Source of the DNA: Pleurocapsa minor GSE-CHR-MK 17-07R
GTDB lineage: Bacteria; Chloroflexota; Anaerolineae; Aggregatilineales; Phototrophicaceae
Assembly (NCBI GenBank): GCA_019359125.1
Contig: JAHHHY010000003.1
Coordinates: 215,853 to 279,852 of the forward strand
Length of the DNA: 64,000 nucleotides
Direction of reading: 5' to 3'
Positions 1 to 8,809 of the stretch are shown here, one piece after another (positions within the stretch are counted from its first letter, which is position 1; each line of letters begins with the position of its first letter). The notes beneath the pieces were generated by a model. The model was not told the origin of the DNA and did not search any database. It worked only from the letters and a program-made list of their open reading frames with translations. Made by a program: the position numbers and the translations under genes.

Positions 1-637
1 CAACAGCGGCCAGCAGGGTGGTGAATTCCGGAGCTTCTTCGGCGCTGGCCAGGTCGGTGACCAGCTCAGCCAGGGTGCGGCTTTCCGGCAGAATCACACC
101 GGTGATGACGTGAATCACGCCGTTGGCAGCGGTGATGTCGACGGTCTCGATGATGGCTTCGCCACCATCAACTTCGATGACATTGTCTTCACGCAGAGTG
201 AAGTCGATGTACTGGCCCTGGAGGGATTCCACCGAGATGGTGCTGTTGGCGCCTTCGAACAGGCTGATCAGGTCAGCGCTGGGGACGGTGCCCGAAACGA
301 CGTGGTACAGCAGGATGTTGGTCAGAGCAGCCTGATCTTCCAGCAGAGCAGCGAAAGCTTCTTCACCGAGGGCTTCGGCCACCGCTGCGAAAGCAGCGTC
401 GGTCGGGGCGAACACGGTCAGTTCGGCTTCGGGATCGCTCAGGGCTTCGAGAACTGCGGGATCAGCGAGGCCCACGGCAGCGAGCAGGGTGGAGAATTCC
501 GGGGTTTCTGCGCTGGCGGAAGCGACAACGATTTCAGCAATCGTCAGTTCGCTCATGTCATCCTGTGCGCTGATCGGTGCGGCAAAGGCCGTTACCGAAA
601 GCGCGAGTGCCGAAGCGGCGAGCAATACTTTACGCAT
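1..637 (-). CDS. Secreted fasciclin (FAS1) domain protein, at least two FAS1 repeats; 3' end truncated by window start
   Basis: Minus-strand reading from ATG at 637: MRKVLLAASALALSVTAFAAPISAQDD (signal peptide), then ...SDPEAELTVFAPTDAAFAAV...NILLYHVVSGTVPSADL...IETVDITAANGVIHVITGVILPE, typical FAS1 motifs, followed by the start of a second repeat. Open at window edge, so absent from the ORF track. Confidence 0.9.
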   Translation of the reverse strand, partial: MRKVLLAASALALSVTAFAAPISAQDDMSELTIAEIVVASASAETPEFSTLLAAVGLADPAVLEALSDPEAELTVFAPTDAAFAAVAEALGEEAFAALLEDQAALTNILLYHVVSGTVPSADLISLFEGANSTISVESLQGQYIDFTLREDNVIEVDGGEAIIETVDITAANGVIHVITGVILPESRTLAELVTDLASAEEAPEFTTLLAAV

Positions 638-850
638 ATTCAAGTGCTCCTCAATCTCAAGATACCGTTAAAAGTCATCGACAGATCATTTCCGTCGAAC
701 TGCCACCATATTGCCTTTGCAATCTAAGTCGAAATCGTGCTGGTCATAAAAATTACGTGAGTAATAATCGGGAGTATTCAGCAAAATTTTCATAAAACGT
801 AGGCTGTTACCTTAAGGAAAACCCTCAATGCCGACTAAACCGCTCATAAA

Positions 851-893
851 GCAAAAAGCTCCCCTGCACGGGAAGCACAGGGGAGCTTTTTGC
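851..893. terminator. Bidirectional intrinsic terminator between convergent-side gene ends
   Basis: gcaaaaagctcccctg - cacgggaagca - caggggagctttttgc: perfect stem flanked by A and T tracts, just beyond the amt stop. Confidence 0.85.
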
Positions 894-931
894 TTTGTAT
901 CAGCGTTTATTCTTGTGCTGCTGTCTGTCCG

Positions 932-2401
932 CTAGTCGGCGGCGGCGGGGGCAGCGCTGGGGCTGCGGCCACCGACAGGCCCCGAATGCGCATCGATTTC
1001 CGTCAGCGGCAGAACATCCGGCCAGGCGCTGACACCGTGCTCATAGGCATCGATGTGATCTTCACCGGCGGCATGCACACGCAGGCGCTTGACGGCTTTC
1101 AGGGCCAGGAACACGCCACCCATCGTGACTGCGACCCAGGCGACCGTGCTGACCGAGCCGATCAGCTGCGTGACCAGGATCTGGGCGCTGCCACCGGCCA
1201 CCAGCAGGCCACCAAGGCCGCTGTTGACGTTGGCCGCAAACGGGGTCAGGCTGGGCTCAGCGAACAGGCCAATCGCCAGCGTGCCGAAGATACCGCAGGC
1301 ACCGTGCACCGCGAAGGCACCCACCGGGTCGTCGATCTTGAGCTTCTCCATCAGGTCGGTCACCAGCAGCACCAGCACGCCGCCCAGCACACCGATAATC
1401 AGGCTGGCGACCGGGCTGACGAAGGCGCAGCCAGCGGTGATGGCCACCAGGCCAGCCAGCGAGCCGTTCATCGCGGCCATCAGGTCCCACTTCTTGGTGC
1501 GGAAGTACTGGAACACCATGGCGATCAGCGCGCCAGCGCCAGCGGCCAGCGTAGTATTCAGGGCGACGATGCCCACGACACCCGCATTGCCATACATGCC
1601 CAGCGTGGAGCCGGGGTTAAAGCCGTACCAGCCGAACCACAGAATCATGGTACCAATGACCGCCAGGCCAAAGTTGTGCGGCGCAGTCGCCTTGCCCCAC
1701 ACCTTGCCCTTGCGCGGGCCCAGCAGAATGGCACCCACCAGCGCCGTCACACCACCAACCGTATGGACCACGGTGCTGCCTGCGAAGTCGAAGAAGCCCT
1801 GCTGGAACAGCCAGCCGCCGCCCCACACCCAGTGCACCACCACGGGGTAAACGACTGCCGCGATGATGCCAGAGTAGATCAGGTCACCGACAAAGTCGGT
1901 ACGTTCAGCCATAGCGCCGGTGGCGATCGTGGACGCCGTGGCCGCAAAAGCAAACTGGAAGAAGAACATCGTGAGAACGCTGATATTGCCGTAGTAGATG
2001 GTATCCGCAGCATCTAGACCCGGCATAAACAACGTCGTGCCGAATAACCCGCTGCCATTATCGGCGCCGAAGGCGATGCCGAAACCGACCAGCCAGAAGA
2101 CCACGGCTGTCAGCGCCGCATCGATGAAGTTTTCCAGCAGCGCGTTGACCACGCTGGTCTGGCGGATGAGCCCTGCTTCCAGCATCGCGAAACCGGCCTG
2201 CATGAAGAAGACGATAAAGCCCGCCAGCAGCACCCACGTGGTATCGATGGCGATCTTAAGGGTATTGAATTCATCGAGCGTCACAGTTGCTACAGCGTCG
2301 GCATCCTGTGCGAATGCAAACTGTGTCCCAAATACTGCCATGATTAAGGTGGCGATGCCGATGAACAGTATACGCCGCCAGGTCCGTGCTGATTTGTTCA
2401 T
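932..2401 (-). CDS. amt: Ammonium transporter (Amt/MEP/Rh family)
   Basis: FMQAGFAMLEAGLIRQTSVVNALLENFIDAALTAVVFWLVGFGIAFG...VHTVGGVTALVGAILLGPRKGK...WFGWYGFNPGSTL...DDPVGAFAVHGACGIFGTLAIGLFA; start taken at MNKSARTW with signal peptide. Confidence 0.95.
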   Translation of the reverse strand: MNKSARTWRRILFIGIATLIMAVFGTQFAFAQDADAVATVTLDEFNTLKIAIDTTWVLLAGFIVFFMQAGFAMLEAGLIRQTSVVNALLENFIDAALTAVVFWLVGFGIAFGADNGSGLFGTTLFMPGLDAADTIYYGNISVLTMFFFQFAFAATASTIATGAMAERTDFVGDLIYSGIIAAVVYPVVVHWVWGGGWLFQQGFFDFAGSTVVHTVGGVTALVGAILLGPRKGKVWGKATAPHNFGLAVIGTMILWFGWYGFNPGSTLGMYGNAGVVGIVALNTTLAAGAGALIAMVFQYFRTKKWDLMAAMNGSLAGLVAITAGCAFVSPVASLIIGVLGGVLVLLVTDLMEKLKIDDPVGAFAVHGACGIFGTLAIGLFAEPSLTPFAANVNSGLGGLLVAGGSAQILVTQLIGSVSTVAWVAVTMGGVFLALKAVKRLRVHAAGEDHIDAYEHGVSAWPDVLPLTEIDAHSGPVGGRSPSAAPAAAD

Positions 2402-2724
2402 GTCCCCATACTCCCGTTGCTGAGATGCCTGCCTATGCAGCACAACGCCGTTTGTTTCGGCATTTGCGCATGTGTGGCATCACTATAGCGGGTGCGATTG
2501 GTGACATTTCACATCAAGAAGACATAAATTTTAGGGAGTCCTTTTGTGAGATTGTCACATTCGCACGATGGCATAGCGAAACTGCACAATCACTTTATGA
2601 GCGACTCGTGAAATCTGCCTTGATTTTTGCGCTTCACTTGTGCAGTTTATATACAGACCTTGTAAGAACACCTAAATGACCGGGCAGGCCTGTGCCGACC
2701 GTCCGCGCGCCCGGCTGGGGGTTA

Positions 2725-4389
2725 TCAGGAGATATCGCCAAACAGGCGCAGCAGCTTGACGGCCACCTGGGCATTGGTGCGCGTCAGCGGGTCGCCCAGG
2801 TCGATCTGGCAGATTTCACTGATGCGCGCCAGCCGATAGTTCAGCGTGCTGCGGTGAATCATGAGCGTCTCGGCGGTCTGTACGCCGCTGCCGCCCGCAT
2901 CAACGAAGGTCTCCAGCGTGCGGAACAGGTCGGCTCCCTGCTCGTTCTGTAACAGGCGCAGCGCGTCCGTCAGCGGATTGGCCGCCAGGCTGTCCGGCCC
3001 GGCGCGATACAGCGTGTGCAGAAAGCCCAGCCGCTCGAACGATACCACCGGCTGCGTCATGCCCATACGCGAGGCAATCGCCAGCGCGTCCAGGCACTGC
3101 TGATAAGCTGCGGGTGCGTCGTCTGCATGGCGCACCGGCGCGCTGACCGCTACAAACAAGGATGGGGCCTGTGCGTCGGGCGCATCCGGCAGGAACGCCG
3201 CCCCCAGCTCGGCGGCAATCGACTGTGCAGCACCAGCCGCGGCCACCAGCACCACCTGCCCGGCAAACTGCCCCGCGACCACGTTCCAGGCGCGTTCAGT
3301 CGCCAGCCGGTTGACGCGCCGCAGCAGCCCGCTGGACAGGCCCACATCCGGTCGCCCGGGCGCAGCGGCCAGCAGCGCAAACGGCGCGGCCAGGTTCACG
3401 CCATAGCGCAAGGCCTGGTCGATCAGCGCGGCCTGCCGGGCGGGATCGCCGACATCGTCGCCTTTGAGGAGCTGCGAAATCAGCCCGCCTTTCAGCGATG
3501 CCTCGGCGTTCTGCGTGGCCTCTCGGTAGAGCAGCATCAGCGCGGCAATCGTCGCGCCCGTCTCCACCGCCATCTGGTCGAGGTCGGACAGCGGCCGGTC
3601 ATCGGCGATGATCCACACGTAGCCATAGATTTCGCCATGCACGACGATCGGCGCCAGGATGCGCTCCATTTCCAGCCCGACCTCAGGAATCTGCGGCAGA
3701 TGGACAGGCCGCAGCGTGCGCCGGATCGTCTCCAGCACGCCGCGTTCTTCGAGTGTGCGAATCAGGTGCGGATTGGTGCGGCCTTCGCTGAGCGTATAGC
3801 GGCGCGCCTCGTCCACATCGGCGATATTGTGGCTGGCCAGGCTCTCGAAGCTCTCGTTCTCGATGCTGATGCTCTGGCCGATCAGCCCGGCCAGCGTTTC
3901 GGCCAGCTCCTGCAAGTCACCGCCGTCCAGCACCAGCCGCGTGAGCTGCGAATTGATATCCATGGCGCGCTGCTTGAGCAGCATCGTCTGCTGCGAGATG
4001 CGCTCGTTGATGGCGCGTGCCACCTCGACAAAGCGGGTGGTATACGGGATTTCGATCAGGGGGAAGCCGCATGCCTCGGCAGTCTCGCGTAATACGGCGG
4101 GTGTCGCCTCGGAATAGCGGCCGACCGCCACGACCAGCCCGGCGACGTCTTTATCGGCCATCGCCCGGACATAGGCCTGTTGTTCGCCCTCGGTTTCGGG
4201 CAGCGTGTACGGCGTGGTCAGCACCAGCTCGCCGCCATTCAGCCAGTCCGGCGCATCCGGCACACCGGCGACATGCACCCAGCCGACGCGGCGCGACAGT
4301 CCTGCGCGTCCGGCGACCACCTGCGCCCCGGCAAACACGGGCATGCCCAGCGCGTCGGATACAGTCAGCACGATGGATTGATCGGTCAT
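2725..4389 (-). CDS. PucR-family transcriptional regulator (purine catabolism-like N-terminal domain plus C-terminal PucR HTH)
   Basis: N-term TVSDALGMPVFAGAQVVAGRAGLSRRVGWVHVAGVPDAPDWLNGGELVLTT; C-term LLQNEQGADLFRTLETFVDAGGSGVQTAETLMIHRSTLNYRLARISEICQIDLGDPLTR. Confidence 0.92.
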   Translation of the reverse strand: MTDQSIVLTVSDALGMPVFAGAQVVAGRAGLSRRVGWVHVAGVPDAPDWLNGGELVLTTPYTLPETEGEQQAYVRAMADKDVAGLVVAVGRYSEATPAVLRETAEACGFPLIEIPYTTRFVEVARAINERISQQTMLLKQRAMDINSQLTRLVLDGGDLQELAETLAGLIGQSISIENESFESLASHNIADVDEARRYTLSEGRTNPHLIRTLEERGVLETIRRTLRPVHLPQIPEVGLEMERILAPIVVHGEIYGYVWIIADDRPLSDLDQMAVETGATIAALMLLYREATQNAEASLKGGLISQLLKGDDVGDPARQAALIDQALRYGVNLAAPFALLAAAPGRPDVGLSSGLLRRVNRLATERAWNVVAGQFAGQVVLVAAAGAAQSIAAELGAAFLPDAPDAQAPSLFVAVSAPVRHADDAPAAYQQCLDALAIASRMGMTQPVVSFERLGFLHTLYRAGPDSLAANPLTDALRLLQNEQGADLFRTLETFVDAGGSGVQTAETLMIHRSTLNYRLARISEICQIDLGDPLTRTNAQVAVKLLRLFGDIS

Positions 4390-4690
4390 GAGTGGGCGGG
4401 CCTCCGGACGATGGGGCCAGGCTGCGTCACGGCATGGTTTCAGGGCAGCGGCGACCGTCGTCGACCCTCATTTATACCGCATCGCGCCTGCCCCGGCGAA
4501 GGCTGTGCGGGAACGGCGCACTCAGGGGATGCTGAAGATTTCCTCAGCGATGGCCAACCTATTGGCAATAATGAGCAACGCCCAGCCTGCACTTCCCCAA
4601 CAAATCGGCACCGTCGCGTTCGCCATGATGAAAAACAGGGGACAATGTCGTTGGGTATGGTTTAGCCTAGCAGAATGCAGGGTGCCAGAA

Positions 4691-5785
4691 ATGAACAAGA
4701 CGCTGATCTTTCACAGGCGCTGGCGCAATGCGCTCGTCATCGTTGTGATGCTGTTGATTCTGCTGGGTATCGGGGTGGTGCTGTTGGTTCGGCCTGAGAT
4801 GCCTCCCAGCGGCAGCCTCCTGATTTCTGTGGAAGAAAACATTGTGCGGCGATGGATCCTGGTAGATATAGCCACTGGAACCTATCACGACTGGGCGGAT
4901 GACATTGACGTTGTACTGCCAGCAGGAAGTTCAGACCTGCAAATCTCGCCCGATCGTCGTCAGATTGCGTTCCCAGTTTTCGATGCACCGTCAGACACGA
5001 TGCGCATCTTCCTCGTGAATGCTGACGGCTCAAACCTGCATCCGATTTCTGCAGGCGATGGGCGCGACCACAGTCCGCAATGGTCACCAGACAGCCGCAC
5101 GATCGTGTTTTCACGCAGCAGCAATTACCTTTCAGCCCTGTTCCTGCTGGATGTCGCCACCCAGACCGAGGAGCAGATCACAGCTTTCACCAATGATATT
5201 CATGCGAACTGGTCACCGGACGGCGCACGCATCGTCTTTACAACGTCGCGTGACGGATTTCAGGAACTCTACAGCTATGAGATGGCAAGCGGGGAATCCA
5301 TACGTTTGACACGCAATGAATTGCAGAATGACCTTAATGCTGCTTTCTCACCTGATGGAAGGCACATCGCCTACATGAGCAATTATTCGGTAGGTGATGG
5401 CACAGGTGAAATCTGGGTCATGGATGCTGATGGCACCAACCAACAACGCATCACCGACAATGAAGTCGATGATGTCAATCCAGTATGGACTCCAGATAGC
5501 CGTGCTATCGTGTTTACACAAACGAGCAGCGACCGTACAGGCGGTGATCTTTGGCGGTACTGGATACAGACAGGTGAGTCTGAGCGGCTCACGAATGCCG
5601 GCGGATATGAATTGGCGCCTGTATTTTCCGCAGACTCGAACTATATGGCATACATCACTGATATACGTGGGCGCGAACGCGGGCTGGATTTGCTCAATCT
5701 GAGAACACTGGAGTCAAAGCCGCTGTTTGCTGAAGAGAATGTCCGAGTCTGGTTTATCAGTCGCTGGATGAATCCGTCGCCATAG
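4691..5785 (+). CDS. TolB-like PD40/WD40 beta-propeller protein with N-terminal membrane anchor
   Basis: Repeated SPDGxxIxF/SPDSRxIVF blades (HSPQWSPDSRTIVFSR, HANWSPDGARIVFTT, NAAFSPDGRHIAYMS); internal ATG at 4691 followed by TM helix NALVIVVMLLILLGIGVVLLV. Confidence 0.85.
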   Translation: MNKTLIFHRRWRNALVIVVMLLILLGIGVVLLVRPEMPPSGSLLISVEENIVRRWILVDIATGTYHDWADDIDVVLPAGSSDLQISPDRRQIAFPVFDAPSDTMRIFLVNADGSNLHPISAGDGRDHSPQWSPDSRTIVFSRSSNYLSALFLLDVATQTEEQITAFTNDIHANWSPDGARIVFTTSRDGFQELYSYEMASGESIRLTRNELQNDLNAAFSPDGRHIAYMSNYSVGDGTGEIWVMDADGTNQQRITDNEVDDVNPVWTPDSRAIVFTQTSSDRTGGDLWRYWIQTGESERLTNAGGYELAPVFSADSNYMAYITDIRGRERGLDLLNLRTLESKPLFAEENVRVWFISRWMNPSP

Positions 5786-5787
5786 CA

Positions 5788-6282
5788 TCATTCCGGCAGG
5801 GCGCGCACGCGGCGGATCAGTTCTGAGGTGCTGTGGCCCGGCAGATAGTCGATCAGCACCACGCGCCCGCCGTAGGCTTCCACGGGGGCACGCTCTGGCA
5901 GCGGCTTGGCATCAGCACCAGGCACGGGCGCATAATCCCCACCCTTCACGTAGATGTCCGGGCGCAGCGTCTCCACCACGGCAATCGCGGTATCCGCCTC
6001 GAAAATCAGCACGCCAGACACAGGGGCCAGCGCAGCCAGCAGGCGGGCGCGCTCGTGGGCGGGCACCAGCGGGCGCCCTGCCCCCTTCAGCCGCGTCGTG
6101 CTGGCATCGCCATTGACAGCCACCAGCAGCGCATCGCCCAGCGCGCGCGCCTTCTCCAGATAATCGAGATGGCCCACATGCAGCAGGTCAAAGTGGCCGT
6201 TGGTCAGCACCAGCGCGCCGCCCGCGTCGTGCACGGACTGGCGAAATGCGACCGCCTCGGAAAGCGTCAGGATGCGCGACAT
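5788..6282 (-). CDS. Adenylyltransferase/cytidyltransferase family (RfaE/HldE C-terminal domain-like)
   Basis: VLTNGHFDLLHVGHLDYLEKARALGDALLVAVNGDASTTRLKGAGRPLVPAHERARLLAAL...DIYVKGGDY...GRVVLIDYLPGHSTSELIRR; start at MSRILTL, because the longer ORF runs into the tRNA. Confidence 0.88.
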   Translation of the reverse strand: MSRILTLSEAVAFRQSVHDAGGALVLTNGHFDLLHVGHLDYLEKARALGDALLVAVNGDASTTRLKGAGRPLVPAHERARLLAALAPVSGVLIFEADTAIAVVETLRPDIYVKGGDYAPVPGADAKPLPERAPVEAYGGRVVLIDYLPGHSTSELIRRVRALPE

Positions 6283-6332
6283 GGCCTCAGGGTCAGTTGA
6301 AAGGATGCAAGGGTATTCAGAAAGGATGTCAT

Positions 6333-6418
6333 TGGTGAGGCTGGTGGGACTCGAACCCACACGCTCGTAGGAGCAAAAGTTTTTAAGACTTTCGTGTCTG
6401 CCGTTCCACCACAGCCCC
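6333..6418 (-). tRNA. tRNA-Leu (anticodon TAA), CCA encoded
   Basis: Reverse complement GGGGCTGTGGTGGAACGGCAGACACGAAAGTCTTAAAAACTTTTGCTCCTACGAGCGTGTGGGTTCGAGTCCCACCAGCCTCACCA: acceptor GGGGCTG/CAGCCTC, anticodon loop CTTAAAA, variable arm, T-arm GTGGGTTCGAGTCCCAC. Confidence 0.93.
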
Positions 6419-6555
6419 CAATTGCGGTTCAGTCTAGCATGAACGCGCGCGCATCGTCAATTGTGCGGGGGAAAGACTGGCTGTCGTCATCTGGCGCTGC
6501 GGGCGTATAATATTCCGCAGTGAAAAATGAACCTGATAGTCGCGAGGAATATCAC

Positions 6556-7119
6556 ATGGCTGTGCGTGAAATTGTGCGCCTGGACAACCCGGTGCTGCGC
6601 AAGCGTGCGCTCAAAGTAACCGCTTTCGACAACAGTCTTCAGCGTCTGGTGGATGACATGCTCGACACGCTGGACAAGGCCGAGGGCGTCGGCCTGGCTG
6701 CCCCGCAGGTCGCTGTGCCGCAGCGCCTGATCATCGTGCGCCTGGGCGACGACGAGGCCAGCCGCGAGGAATATGGCGAGGACGCCGGCAAGCTGTTTGT
6801 CGTCGCCAACCCCGAATATGTCAAGGTGAGCAAGAAGCAGGTCGAAGGCGTCGAGGCCTGCCTGAGCATCCCTGGCTTCTTCGGCACGGTCGACCGCCAC
6901 GAAGAAGTGATCGTGCGCGGGCTGGACCGCTACGGCAAGCCGCAGCGCATCAAGGCCAAAGGCTGGCTGGCGCGCGTCTTCCAGCACGAAATCGACCATC
7001 TGGACGGGCGCCTGTATATCGATATCGCCTCGGACGTGTGGTCTGAAAAAGATATCGAGGAAGCCGAGGCTGAAAAGGCCGCCGCCGCGCAGGAAGAACA
7101 GCAGTCCGCACAATCCTAA
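6556..7119 (+). CDS. def: Peptide deformylase
   Basis: MAVREIVRLDNPVLRKRALKV; GVGLAAPQV; EACLSIPGFFGTVDR; FQHEIDHLDGRLYID (HExxH). Confidence 0.95.
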   Translation: MAVREIVRLDNPVLRKRALKVTAFDNSLQRLVDDMLDTLDKAEGVGLAAPQVAVPQRLIIVRLGDDEASREEYGEDAGKLFVVANPEYVKVSKKQVEGVEACLSIPGFFGTVDRHEEVIVRGLDRYGKPQRIKAKGWLARVFQHEIDHLDGRLYIDIASDVWSEKDIEEAEAEKAAAAQEEQQSAQS

Positions 7120-7140
7120 CTTAACCTTCAGGGAGGCCCC

Positions 7141-7986
7141 ATGCCATCTGCCACACTGGTAAAGCCAGGCTCAAAAGTCAGCCTGAAAGACATCTCGCCG
7201 GATTACGCGGGTCCGCAGACCAAAGAGGAAGCCGAGGCCCGCCTGAATACCCTGCGCGGTGAGCTGGAAGCCCAGCAGGAGATCATGTATGCGGCAGGAG
7301 AGCACAGCCTGCTGGTGATCTTTCAGGGCATGGACACATCGGGCAAAGATGGCGCGATTCGCGGGGTATTTGGCGATGTCAACCCGGCCGGCTGCCGCGT
7401 CGAGTCGTTCAAGGTGCCCACGGAAGAAGAACGCGCCCACGATTTCCTGTGGCGCGTGCACAAGGTGACGCCGCGCCGGGGCATGACCGCCGTGTTCAAC
7501 CGGTCACATTATGAGGATGTGCTGGTGGTGCGCGTGCACGACCTGGTGCCGAAAAAGGTGTGGAAGAAACGCTACGACACGATCAACCAGTTTGAGGCGA
7601 TGCTGGCCGACAGCAACACCATCATCCTGAAGTTTTTCCTGCATATCTCCAAAGAGGAACAGGAAAAACGCCTGATCGCGCGCGAAGGTGATGTCGAGAA
7701 GGCCTGGAAGCTGTCCGCCGCCGACTGGCGCGAGCGCGACTACTGGGACGAGTACCAGGCAGCCTACGAAGATGCCCTGGGCAAATGCAGCACAGACGTC
7801 GCCCCGTGGTACATCGTGCCCGCCAACCGCAAGTGGTACCGCAATCTGGTCATCGCCGAAACGGTGGTGGAGGCCGTCAAAGGCTATCGGAAAGAATGGG
7901 CCAGGACGCTGGAGATGATGAGCCAGGAACGCCTGGCCGAGCTGCACGCGTATCGCGCCCAACAGCAGGCACAGCAGAAAGGCTGA
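7141..7986 (+). CDS. Polyphosphate kinase 2 (PPK2) family protein
   Basis: LLVIFQGMDTSGKDGAIRGVFGDVNPAGCRVESFKVPTEEERAHDFLWRVHKVTPRRGMTAVFNRSHYEDVLVVRVH. Confidence 0.95.
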   Translation: MPSATLVKPGSKVSLKDISPDYAGPQTKEEAEARLNTLRGELEAQQEIMYAAGEHSLLVIFQGMDTSGKDGAIRGVFGDVNPAGCRVESFKVPTEEERAHDFLWRVHKVTPRRGMTAVFNRSHYEDVLVVRVHDLVPKKVWKKRYDTINQFEAMLADSNTIILKFFLHISKEEQEKRLIAREGDVEKAWKLSAADWRERDYWDEYQAAYEDALGKCSTDVAPWYIVPANRKWYRNLVIAETVVEAVKGYRKEWARTLEMMSQERLAELHAYRAQQQAQQKG

Positions 7987-7993
7987 ACGGAGC

Positions 7994-8521
7994 ATGGTGC
8001 AGTTTGAAGGCAAAAAGGACGCGCAGAAGATCACGGCGGAGGGCAAGCCAGTCCATAAACTGATCGATGGCGTGGTCATGCGCCAGACGATCACCCATAT
8101 GGACAACCGCGGCACGCTGTGCGAGGTGTATGACCCGCGCTGGGCCATCAGTGATCTGCCCGTCGTGTATATCTACCAGTTCACCATTATGCCAGGCATC
8201 GTCAAAGGCTGGGCCAAACACCTGAAGAAAGACGACCGCATTTTCGTGACCAAAGGGCGCGTGCGCATCGGCCTGTACGACGATCGGCCAGAATCGCCCA
8301 CCTATAAAATGACCAATGACCTGTACCTGAGCGACCTGCACCGCTCGCTGATTATCATCCCAAAGGGTGTGTATCACGCGTTGCAATGCGTGGGCAGCGA
8401 AGAAGCCATGTGCATCAGCATGCCCACCGTGGCCTATGCGTACGAGGACCCGGATGTGTATCGCCTGCCGCCGGATACCGACCTGATCCCGCTCGATTTC
8501 AGGCCTATCCTGGGTGGCTGA
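7994..8521 (+). CDS. dTDP-4-dehydrorhamnose 3,5-epimerase-like (RmlC/cupin) protein
   Basis: RGTLCEVYDPRWAISDLPVVYIYQFTIMPGIVKGWAKHLKKDDRIFVTKGRVRIGLYDDR...LIIIPKGVYHALQCVGSEEAM. Confidence 0.75.
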   Translation: MVQFEGKKDAQKITAEGKPVHKLIDGVVMRQTITHMDNRGTLCEVYDPRWAISDLPVVYIYQFTIMPGIVKGWAKHLKKDDRIFVTKGRVRIGLYDDRPESPTYKMTNDLYLSDLHRSLIIIPKGVYHALQCVGSEEAMCISMPTVAYAYEDPDVYRLPPDTDLIPLDFRPILGG

Positions 8522-8540
8522 GGCCCGGCCTTAAAGATCA

Positions 8541-8702
8541 AGTGAACCGCCAGGACGCCAAGAGTGCCAAGGCTTGATAGATAGAAGCGGTTTGGTCGCA
8601 GAACAGCCAAATCAACCGTCTGTAATGAAAGTCAATATTTACTAAGTCGCCTCTTGTTCTTTATGTCCTGGCGCTCTTGGCGTCCTGGCGGTTAATCGTT
8701 CT
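8541..8702. repeat. Inverted repeat pair (accgccaggacgccaagagtgcca ... ggcgctcttggcgtcctggcggt), MITE/REP-like
   Basis: Left arm near 8541-8572 is almost the reverse complement of right arm near 8667-8694. Confidence 0.7.
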
Positions 8703-8756
8703 TTCGCTTCCCAAGCGTAACGCCGTTGGGCGGCTGACGGCCCCACACGAGCATAC

Positions 8757-8801
8757 AAAAAGCCCCTCAAGCTTGATTGCAAGCTGAGGGGCTTTTTCAT
8801 C
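8757..8801. terminator. Intrinsic terminator downstream of pepF
   Basis: aaaaagcccctcaagcttgattgcaagctgaggggcttttt: long stem with A/T tracts. Confidence 0.85.
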
Positions 8802-8809
8802 TCTTCAGG

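Noticed and set aside
890-2017. 375-aa plus-strand ORF opposite amt
   Set aside because: Antisense shadow; starts inside the terminator region and has no domain.
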